From: Thermoplasmata archaeon
Lineage (GTDB): Archaea > Thermoplasmatota > Thermoplasmata > Thermoplasmatales > Thermoplasmataceae
DNA length: 5,524 nt
Assembly (NCBI GenBank): GCA_021835265.1
Contig: JAKBQK010000083.1
Coordinates: forward strand, 1-5,524
Reading direction: 5' to 3'
The notes under the pieces were generated by a model. That model ran no database searches and was not told where the DNA came from. It saw only the letters and a list, made by a program, of their open reading frames with translations. Both the position numbers and the translations under genes were made by a program. Shown here in pieces: positions 1-5,426 of this stretch. Position 1 is the first letter of the stretch, and each line of letters starts with the position of its first letter.

Positions 1-1
1 G

Positions 2-178
2 GTGAAATCACCGGATTGTTCTAAATATATAATATTAAGTATTAAAAACGATATAAGTGATCTCTACACGCTTGATGATTTGGACAAAGCAATACGAATC
101 TCAGAATTAATCATTGGGGCAATAGACGAAAGATGGAATATGCTGAAAATACCATCATCTCCTGCGAGGGGAAAGTAA
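2..178 (+). CDS. C-terminal end of an unrecognised protein (5' partial)
   Basis: A frame is open from the left edge to a TAA at 176-178, giving 58 codons. The tail is mixed charged and hydrophobic, with a likely amphipathic helix reading LDDLDKAIRISELIIGAIDE followed by RWNML and a short basic end (PARGK). A GTG at 2-4 could be the start, but the gene more likely continues out of the window. I do not recognise a family and see no catalytic motif or membrane segment. Codon use (ATA Ile, AGA/AGG Arg) matches the real genes here. It converges on tag with about 40 bases between the two stops. The main alternative is a chance open frame in AT-rich DNA. Confidence 0.5.
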   Translation: MKSPDCSKYIILSIKNDISDLYTLDDLDKAIRISELIIGAIDERWNMLKIPSSPARGK

Positions 179-180
179 CT

Positions 181-190
181 TTAAAAATTA
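181..190 (-). terminator. Possible T-tract terminator for tag
   Basis: Read on the minus strand, a run of five T (A5 at 183-187 on the plus strand) lies about 30 bases past the tag stop. Archaeal RNA polymerase often terminates at short T-tracts without a hairpin. The convergent upstream gene has only a T4 run at 200-203. The signal is weak in AT-rich DNA. Confidence 0.3.
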
Positions 191-218
191 GTCTATTAGT
201 TTTCAGACATTCATAGCA

Positions 219-803
219 TCATTTCAATCTCATCAGTTCCTGAAACCTGAAGCATTCCTCAAGGTGGTCATTCACCAGGCCTGTAGATTGCATATATGCA
301 TAACAGATAGTAGAACCCACAAAACTGAAACCTCTTTTGAGAAGATCCCTGCTCAAAGCATCTGAAAGTTCAGTTCTTGGGGGAATTTCTTTAATCGATT
401 TCCAGTGGTTGACTACAGGTTCACCATGGACTAAATCCCAGACATAATTATCAAAGGTTCCAAACTCATCCTGAACCTCTATGAATTTAACAGCATTCGA
501 GATTGCAGACTTGATTTTCCTTTCATTTCTGATTATCTCTGGATTTTTCATCAATTCGTTGATATTGCTTTCTCCAAACAGTGAAACAGCCTTAGGGTCG
601 AAATTTGCAAAAGCCCTCCTGAAAGAATCCCTTTTTTTCAAAACAGTTAGCCAACTGAGACCTGCCTGGGCCCCTTCAAGAACAAGCATCTCAAAAAGGC
701 GGTTATCATCATGGAGCGGAACTCCCCATTCTCTGTCATGGTATTCTATATACAGTGGGTTATTTCCAGTATAGCTCCAGGCACAACGTATTTTTTCTTG
801 CAC
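219..803 (-). CDS. tag: DNA-3-methyladenine glycosylase I
   Basis: This base-excision repair enzyme removes 3-methyladenine from alkylated DNA and leaves an abasic site. The 194 residues are close to the roughly 187 of E. coli Tag, and the match runs end to end. The four zinc ligands of the family are present: C7, H22, H180 and C184, the last two spaced H-x3-C near the C-terminus. The base-recognition pocket is also intact: Y21 in EYHDREWGVP, E43 in LEGAQAGLSW and W51. A further family signature, KRGFSFVGSTICYAYMQ, lies near residues 156-172. The start is GTG at 803-801. No in-frame ATG lies between it and an upstream in-frame stop, and the ATG at 810-808 is in another frame. There is no Shine-Dalgarno site and a TATA-like element sits about 25 bases upstream, so the mRNA is probably leaderless. 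It is divergent from the YHS gene and nothing suggests functional linkage. It appears intact. Confidence 0.97.
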   Translation of the reverse strand: MQEKIRCAWSYTGNNPLYIEYHDREWGVPLHDDNRLFEMLVLEGAQAGLSWLTVLKKRDSFRRAFANFDPKAVSLFGESNINELMKNPEIIRNERKIKSAISNAVKFIEVQDEFGTFDNYVWDLVHGEPVVNHWKSIKEIPPRTELSDALSRDLLKRGFSFVGSTICYAYMQSTGLVNDHLEECFRFQELMRLK

Positions 804-822
804 TAACCATGATGTACAATAA

Positions 823-830
823 TTTATTAA
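823..830 (-). promoter_or_regulatory. TATA box for tag
   Basis: The minus-strand sequence TTAATAAA is centred about 24 bases before the GTG start of tag, the spacing expected for an archaeal TATA box driving a leaderless transcript. The surrounding 91-base divergent spacer is AT-rich, so the exact box could be a few bases away. Confidence 0.45.
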
Positions 831-862
831 TTATTTCAATGAAAATCAAAGCATTCATTGAG

Positions 863-870
863 TATATTTA
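863..870 (+). promoter_or_regulatory. TATA box for the YHS/copper ATPase operon
   Basis: TATATTTA is centred about 28 bases before the ATG at 895, which puts transcription initiation at or just before the start codon (leaderless). It is the only good promoter-like element before the YHS gene. The ATPase frame begins 11 bases after that gene ends, so both probably use this promoter. I see no clear metal-regulator operator around it. Confidence 0.55.
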
Positions 871-894
871 TCTATTACCAGGAAATTATCCAGT

Positions 895-1035
895 ATGGCA
901 AAAGATGTAATGTGTGGTATGAAAGTGAAGGAAGATACTCAGTTTACAACCCAGTTTCAGGGAAAAACATTCTACTTCTGCAGCAGCAACTGCAAGACAG
1001 AATTCGATAAGAATCCACTGAAACACAGCAGATAA
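895..1035 (+). CDS. Small stand-alone YHS-domain protein, probable metal chaperone
   Basis: A complete 46-residue protein, MAKDVMCGMKVKED to KHSR, ending in TAA. It is essentially one YHS (TRASH-like) domain: DVMCGM at residues 4-9, a GKTFYFCSSNC block at 23-33, and then F37. The three cysteines C7, C29 and C33 are the likely metal ligands. YHS domains occur as metal-binding modules next to or fused with heavy-metal P-type ATPases, so delivery or sensing of copper for the adjacent ATPase is a reasonable inference, analogous to HMA-type CopZ but in a different fold. It starts at ATG 895 behind a TATA box and has no strong Shine-Dalgarno site. It aligns without gaps to the YHS domain opening the next frame, with the same three cysteine positions, which suggests duplication. 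It appears intact, unlike the ATPase. Confidence 0.88.
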   Translation: MAKDVMCGMKVKEDTQFTTQFQGKTFYFCSSNCKTEFDKNPLKHSR

Positions 1036-1037
1036 TC

Positions 1038-1041
1038 GGTG
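1038..1041 (+). promoter_or_regulatory. Ribosome binding site for the YHS-ATPase
   Basis: GGTG lies five bases before the ATG at 1047 and matches part of the archaeal Shine-Dalgarno sequence GGAGGTGA. An internal operon gene with a Shine-Dalgarno site behind a leaderless first gene is a common archaeal arrangement. It supports 1047 as the start. Confidence 0.45.
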
Positions 1042-1046
1042 TATAT

Positions 1047-1262
1047 ATGCCCACAGATCCTGTATGTGGTATGTTTGTACCAGAAAACAGCGATATTTTT
1101 TATGAGGTTGACAGGGAAACTTACTATTTCTGCTCAAATGCATGCAGACAGGTATACAGCTCTCCGGAACTTGAGTATTCAAAACTCAGGAAAAGGCTCA
1201 CTGTAGGATGGGCACTGTCCATTCCCGTGTTATTGATAAGTTACGCAATACCCTCATCATAA
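1047..1262 (+). pseudogene. ATPase segment 1: YHS domain plus first membrane helix
   Basis: These 71 codons hold the YHS domain (DPVCGM at 4-9, YYFCSNAC at 26-33) and a hydrophobic segment, WALSIPVLLISYAIPSS, matching the MA helix of P1B ATPases. Translation would stop in the MA-MB loop. The next codons, FAGISYKDYILLALSFPVQF, are the expected MB region in the same frame. If translated alone it would be a membrane-anchored YHS peptide, which is conceivable but unsupported. Confidence 0.75.
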
Positions 1263-1382
1263 TTTGCAGGGATATCATATAAAGATTACATTCTTCTGGC
1301 CCTCTCATTTCCCGTGCAGTTTTATTCCGGACTGGGTTTCTACTAGGGAGCTTATCATGCGGTTAGAAGTTTAACGGGAAAC

Positions 1383-2309
1383 ATGGATCTTCTTGTATCT
1401 ATAGGAACTTTAACCGCTTTTATTTTTTCAGCTTTCGTTACTCTCAGTGGAAATGCAGGAAGGTTTGATGTTTTCTTTGACGCATCTGTCTTTATCATAA
1501 CACTGATATTGACGGGAAATTTCATTGAAAACATAACAAAGAAAAAATCCAACAGTGCATCAAGAAAACTTTTATCGCTAATTCCAGATACTGTCCACCT
1601 CAAAACAGGTGATGGTGTTTTTCAGGACAGAAAGGCTGATTCCATCAAAAGTGGTGATATTATACTCATTAAACCCGGTGAGAGCGTACCTGTTGATGGC
1701 CTGATATCTGCAGGTAAAAGCGAGGTGGACGAATCAATGCTCACCGGAGAGCAGATGCCCCTGCTAAAACAGATAGGTGATAAGGTATATTCTGGAACAC
1801 TGAACCTGAATGGTGCAGTTGAGGTAGAAGTTACAGGAACTGGGAAAAATAGCACTGTCATTCAAATTTATGAAATGTTGCAGAAAGCTGTTTCCGGAAG
1901 AGCAAAAGTACAGAGAATTTCTGACGCTTTCTCGGCGATATTTGTCCCTCTTGTCATGTTCATAGCAACTGTTTCATCTATTTTCTGGTATGTTTATCTG
2001 AATAGTATTGGGTACACTTCAGCAGGTGAAATCTCACTCCTTGCATTTGTTTCCGTGGTAGTGGTTGCATGCCCATGTGCAATTGGCCTCGCTGTACCCA
2101 TAACACTCCTAATTTCTTCAGGCAAGGCTTCTGAGAGTGGCGTGATTATAAAAAACCCGAACGCATTTGACAGGCTGTCGAAAGTCACAATGGTCATGTT
2201 TGATAAAACAGGTACCCTTACAGATTCCAACCCGACTATAGGAAATATAACAATTGAAGATGAAGCAGTTTCAGAAGAATTTGTATTACAGATGGCAGCA
2301 TCTGTTTAA
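1383..2309 (+). pseudogene. ATPase segment 2: TM1-TM4, A-domain and phosphorylation site
   Basis: This 308-codon stretch starts at the Met of the family motif NMDLLVSIGT, so its ATG is an internal conserved residue and not a natural gene start; no Shine-Dalgarno site precedes it. It contains TM1-TM2, the actuator domain (DESMLTGEQMP), TM3, the TM4 copper-site sequence ACPCAIGLAVP and the phosphorylation motif MFDKTGTLTDS. It ends at AASV, just before the ATP-binding Glu and His-Pro signature. Between the end of segment 1 and this start, 40 more codons of MB homology lie in the same frame, interrupted by the TAG at 1344 after QFYSGLGFY and before GAYHAVRSL. As a separate polypeptide it would lack the nucleotide-binding domain. 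Confidence 0.75.
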
Positions 2310-2354
2310 TCAAAATCCAATCACCCGGTTGCAAGAGCAATAGTTAACGAGGCT

Positions 2355-3119
2355 TTGAAATCAGTAAAATCATTGAAAGAGGCGTCGGACATTATGGAAA
2401 TACCGGGAAAAGGGATCTCCGGAATAATCGATGGCGTTAAGGTTGAAATTTCAAGATCAGGGACAAAAGGAGTCTCGTCTGTCTCAGTGAGGGTCGATGA
2501 TAGATTGATTGGAGAAATTTCATTGATTTATAGAATAAGGGAATCCGCATTTTCTGCAATCAGAGGAATCAGAAGCATAGGTCTCAGTGCATGTTTAATA
2601 ACTGGTGACTCTGAAAGTGAGGCAATCAGGGTGGCAAGAACCTTGGGAATAGACGATGTTTATTATGAAGTCCCGCCGGGCGAGAAAGCGGAAATAGTCA
2701 AGAAATATCAGGCTGGAGGCGAATATCTGATGTTTATAGGGGATGGAATAAATGATTCTGTTGCCCTTGAAACGGCAGATGTTGGAGTTGCCATGGGTTC
2801 TGGCACAGATATTGCAAGGGAGAACGGAGACATCATCCTCATGAATAATGATCTTGAGCAGGTTCAGTTTGTGAAATTCATTGGAGACAAAACAATTTCC
2901 AAGATAAAACAGAACATGGCTTGGGCCGTTGGATACAACATCTTGCTTATACCTGTTGCAGCAGGAGTTTTGGTACCATTCACAGGCCTCTCAATATTCT
3001 TTGTCTTGCCCATCATTTCTGCTTTTGCAATGGGTATGAGTTCAACTTCTGTGGTTATAAACTCATTATTTCTAAGAGGGAAGATTGACAGGGCCAGGAA
3101 AAATATCAAAAGGACCTAA
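2355..3119 (+). pseudogene. ATPase segment 3: N-domain remainder, P-domain and TM5-TM6
   Basis: Homology resumes directly after the TAA at 2307 with SKSNHPVARAIVNEA, upstream of the first possible start here (TTG 2355), so a product from TTG would miss the His-Pro signature. The segment has GKG of the N-domain, LITGDSESEA, a PPGEKAEIV stretch with the conserved P-domain Lys, GDGIND, then TM5 (GYNILLIPVAAGVLVP) and TM6 (AFAMGMSSTSVVINSL), ending in a short basic tail. The helical stretch that normally follows a Gly-Asn motif in the N-domain is missing. Confidence 0.75.
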
Positions 3120-3180
3120 TTTACCAGTTTTCGCCTGAATTAGTGATAAGGATTGGTTATTGAAGAATATCATTCATGGG

Positions 3181-3633
3181 GGATCTATAAAGTAGAAGGG
3201 CCCCCAGGTCATACAGGAATACCTGACAGATACAACAAACAAATCTGCTATTAAGGACGGGTGGTTATACACAGGAGACATAGCCAGAAACGATGAAAAC
3301 GGTTTCATATACATAATGAGCAGAAAAAAGGAACTCATTATGGTGTCAGGAATGAGCGTTTATCCTAATGAGGTTGAAAAAATTATAAAATCAAACAATA
3401 AAGTCGAGGAATGTGCTGTCGTAAGAATGCCCGATCTAATAACTGAAGAGGCAGTTGTTGCATTCATAGTGATAAAAAATAGCAGAACACTGACCATAGA
3501 AGAAATTATTGACTATTGTAGTAAAAATATGGCACAGTATAAGGTGCCCCAGGTTGTATTGTTTGTTGATCATCTTCCAAAAAACGTTCTTGGGAAGGTT
3601 TTGAAAAACGAATTAAAGAAATTGGTGAAATGA
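3181..3633 (+). pseudogene. C-terminal remnant of an AMP-forming acyl-CoA synthetase
   Basis: Family members join a fatty or other carboxylic acid to CoA through an acyl-AMP intermediate. The frame open from 3196 reads KGPQVIQEYL, then DGWLYTGDIARNDENGFIY, then SRKKELIMVSGMSVYPNEVE, then AQYKVPQVV and finally PKNVLGKVLKNELKK. These are the A7 (TGD, Asp at 3277-3279), A8 hinge and A10 motifs in the right order, with the catalytic Lys of A10 at 3595-3597. An ATG at 3316 would give a 105-residue product, but homology clearly extends upstream of it. The N-terminal domain of some 350-400 residues, including the SSGTTGxPK loop, is absent, so no activity is expected. At the broken 5' end, either the TAG at 3193 interrupts GSIK-KGPQV, or one extra C in the C5 run at 3201-3205 shifted the frame from IYKVEG. 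The A8 motif has Ser where Asp usually precedes Arg. Confidence 0.87.
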
Positions 3634-3644
3634 TTCTGTTTTTC
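3634..3644 (+). terminator. T-rich terminator after the synthetase remnant
   Basis: TTCTGTTTTTC follows the TGA at 3631-3633 directly, with a T5 run at 3639-3643, as in archaeal intrinsic terminators. It would separate the decayed block from the flippase promoter. Confidence 0.4.
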
Positions 3645-3672
3645 TGGAAATTATCTTTAGCGATGCTATGAA

Positions 3673-3680
3673 TTTATAAA
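3673..3680 (+). promoter_or_regulatory. TATA box for the flippase gene
   Basis: TTTATAAA is a near-ideal archaeal TATA element. Initiation about 26 bases downstream would fall near 3703, leaving a leader of about 60 bases before the GTG at 3763. That leader begins with the hairpin at 3704-3719. Confidence 0.6.
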
Positions 3681-3703
3681 TGGATTTGCTCTGCCATCCG
3701 AGC

Positions 3704-3719
3704 CCTTCATCTCTGAAGG
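3704..3719 (+). repeat. Perfect 6-bp inverted repeat (hairpin) at the predicted flippase mRNA 5' end
   Basis: CCTTCA, a four-base TCTC loop, then TGAAGG. The stem is perfect and starts within a base or two of the predicted transcription start. It could be a 5' stabilising hairpin or a protein-binding palindrome. It has no T-tract after it, so it is not terminator-like. Confidence 0.4.
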
Positions 3720-3762
3720 TTGGTGTTAGTTAACTTTAAACGGAAATTTACATTACCTCGAA

Positions 3763-5325
3763 GTGTTCGCACAGAGATCGCCAATTGTGATAATCCAGAA
3801 CATTCTAAGTGCAATTTTTGGCATGACGGGGATGTTCTTCATTATAAAGTATATAGGAACTACCAGTTGGGGATTTCTCGCCTTTGGTATGGGATTTGTG
3901 GGCATATTTACTATAATTGGTGATCTTGGTTATTCTACTGCTCACACTATAAATATAACACATGGTGAGAACATTGAGGAATGCAATGGAACATATCTTT
4001 CAATTAAGCTTGTGATGGGGACTGTTTTTTCAATTATTGTCATCATATCACTTGCCATATGGACTGAGATACTTCACAAAGGTTTTCAGTCACCTGTTGA
4101 GTACTGGGTGATCATTGCACTCATACCATACTTCTTTTTTAAGAATATGACTGCCTTCAGTTCTGCCTATTATATAGCAACACTAAAATCCGTGAGAAAT
4201 TCAATACCTCCACTGATTGAAGCAGTGTTCAGAAATTCAGTGTTTATCATTATGGCACTGCTGATTGGAACACACCCCACCCTTTATGGATATATTGATG
4301 CATTGTATTTAGCTATAATTTACAGTATTTCATACACATTATTCTTTGTGGTTTCAATAATGCTTGGCAGGCCATGGAAGATTGGCAGGCCAACAAAAAG
4401 GATGTTAAAGATATATACAAAAATTGCACTCCCACTGATATTCGCCCTTTCAGTAGGAACAGTTAGCGGAAATATAGACAAGGTAATAATTCAATTCTAC
4501 TGGCATGCAACCGCCACTGGAGCATTCTACACTTCTCAGACCATTGCTGCCCTTATCACAACACTTTCAGCATCGCTGTCTATGTTCTTCATGCCCCTTC
4601 TGATCAGGTATCAGAGAACATCAGGGAAGGAAAAACATAATGAGTCTATACATGAATTTGAGAGGCTCATATCTCTTTATACTCTTCCACTTGTTGTGCC
4701 ATTGTCTCTTCTTGCAGTTGATGTAATGAACATTTTCACAGCAAATTACATGGCTTACAACATCATGCTTTCCCTTCTTGCATGGCGAGCTTATTTCAGT
4801 GCAATCAGCTCACCTTATAACTCAGCAATCATAAGCAGGAAAAAAACAAGACTGGTTGCCGGGGTAGACACACTACTGATATTTTTCAATATTATTCTCA
4901 TGTTTATTCTGGTTCCTCCGGAAATTCTGGGGACCAGCAAATATTCTTTGGGCCCCTTTGGAGCAGCATATGCAATGCTAATATCAGGCATTGCATCATT
5001 CGTAATTTACAGGATCATTGTATCAAGGATGGAGAAAATCCCGTTCAACATCCGCCTGTTAAGACAGGCGTTACCTGCAGGAGTTCAGGCAATATTCATA
5101 ATATTCATAGAAACCATAACAGTTCCAAAGAATATATTGATACTGGGTGGGGTCACCATTCTTTCCATAATAATCTATACTCTGGCGGCACTCCTGATTA
5201 AGGAGACTTCCACTGAAGACCTTACCAGAATTGCCAAAAATTTTATCCCCGGAAATATAAGAAAAAGATTCAGGGAAGAAGAGCTTGAAACAAATGAAGA
5301 ATTCATGAAATTTACTGAAGAATGA
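3763..5325 (+). CDS. MOP-superfamily flippase, polysaccharide (Wzx-like) transporter
   Basis: A 520-residue integral membrane protein with about 14 hydrophobic segments, near residues 6-30, 36-55, 77-100, 113-135, 153-169, 176-201, 217-235, 258-282, 303-320, 330-348, 366-386, 398-420, 436-453 and 457-480. This is the usual count and length for the polysaccharide transporter branch of the MOP superfamily. The N-terminal part fits that branch: FAQRSPIVIIQNILSAIFG, then IIKYIGTTSWG, then the family-like IIGDLGYSTA at 52-60. Members move lipid-linked oligosaccharides across the cytoplasmic membrane for glycoprotein, S-layer or exopolysaccharide assembly; the substrate cannot be told from sequence. 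The C-terminal 40 residues are hydrophilic and end in an acidic stretch. GTG 3763 is the only candidate start after the in-frame TAG at 3727, has no Shine-Dalgarno site, and puts the first helix at residue 6. The start is therefore uncertain and the N-terminus may have shifted frame. Otherwise it is intact. Confidence 0.93.
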   Translation: MFAQRSPIVIIQNILSAIFGMTGMFFIIKYIGTTSWGFLAFGMGFVGIFTIIGDLGYSTAHTINITHGENIEECNGTYLSIKLVMGTVFSIIVIISLAIWTEILHKGFQSPVEYWVIIALIPYFFFKNMTAFSSAYYIATLKSVRNSIPPLIEAVFRNSVFIIMALLIGTHPTLYGYIDALYLAIIYSISYTLFFVVSIMLGRPWKIGRPTKRMLKIYTKIALPLIFALSVGTVSGNIDKVIIQFYWHATATGAFYTSQTIAALITTLSASLSMFFMPLLIRYQRTSGKEKHNESIHEFERLISLYTLPLVVPLSLLAVDVMNIFTANYMAYNIMLSLLAWRAYFSAISSPYNSAIISRKKTRLVAGVDTLLIFFNIILMFILVPPEILGTSKYSLGPFGAAYAMLISGIASFVIYRIIVSRMEKIPFNIRLLRQALPAGVQAIFIIFIETITVPKNILILGGVTILSIIIYTLAALLIKETSTEDLTRIAKNFIPGNIRKRFREEELETNEEFMKFTEE

Positions 5326-5349
5326 AACAAATATCTATTGTAAATTTGC

Positions 5350-5380
5350 ATACATATTACAAAATGTATAAATACTACAT
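5350..5380 (+). promoter_or_regulatory. Promoter of the last gene with overlapping palindromic half-sites
   Basis: A TATA element, TGTATAAATA, lies at 5365-5374, with initiation expected near 5396. Overlapping it are three related half-sites: ATACAT at 5350-5355, ATGTAT at 5364-5369 and TACAT at 5376-5380. They form the inverted repeats ATACAT-N8-ATGTAT and ATGTA-N7-TACAT. The arrangement would suit a dimeric repressor blocking TBP, but AT-rich DNA makes such short arms by chance fairly often. Confidence 0.5.
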
Positions 5381-5426
5381 TATAATTTTAATTCCGGTGT
5401 AGAAAAAGAGCTGGAGAACATCACCT

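Larger units (their letters stand above)
1047..3119 (+). pseudogene. copA: YHS-domain Cu(+)-type P1B ATPase, interrupted by three in-frame stops
   Basis: Reading straight through gives 691 codons in one frame with stops at codons 72 (TAA 1260), 100 (TAG 1344) and 421 (TAA 2307). Homology continues in the same frame across each stop. Domains in codon numbers: YHS 4-45 (C7, C29, C33); MA and MB helices about 50-99; TM1-2 113-160; A-domain with TGE at 233-235; TM3 and TM4, the latter with CPC at 342-344; P-domain DKTGT with phosphorylated Asp 386; N-domain HP at 426-427 and GKG; TGD 519-521; GDGIND 565-570; TM5 with YN at 630-631; TM6 with MGMSS at 661-665. CPC, YN and M-x2-SS are the Cu(+)-exporting P1B-1 signature, so the ancestor exported Cu(+) from the cytoplasm. 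Oddities are a shortened N-domain, Tyr 495 where a conserved Asp is expected, and SVAL instead of APAL after GDGIND. It is most likely a recent pseudogene; recoding or sequence error are alternatives. The symbol rests on family type only. Confidence 0.9.

Noticed and set aside
481..774. Plus-strand open frame of 97 codons opposite tag
   Set aside because: It is fully antisense to a strongly conserved tag gene and shows no coding signature of its own.
886..1182. Minus-strand open frame of 98 codons opposite the YHS genes
   Set aside because: It lies antisense across two clear YHS domains, has Cys/His-rich composition mirrored from those codons, and has no promoter or family resemblance.
1260..1346. 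Pyrrolysine or selenocysteine-type recoding of the ATPase stops
   Set aside because: Pyrrolysine would explain TAG only and selenocysteine TGA only, while two of the three stops are TAA. Flanking genes also use TAA to terminate, and no recoding structure was evident.
1355..2230. Several minus-strand open frames within the ATPase
   Set aside because: They mirror conserved ATPase codons (for example the TGE and DKTGT regions) and have no starts with signals.
2864..3109. Minus-strand open frame opposite TM5-TM6
   Set aside because: It is antisense to the conserved YN and MxxSS helices of the ATPase.
1047..3119. A naturally split, multi-subunit ATPase made of three small genes
   Set aside because: Homologous residues continue between the fragments in the same frame, the internal starts fall on conserved residues or after key motifs, and no ribosome binding sites precede 1383 or 2355.
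3720..3923. 67-codon open frame overlapping the flippase start
   Set aside because: After about codon 15 it is out of frame with clear flippase homology and shows no protein-like conservation. Only its first codons are of interest, as a possible displaced leader.
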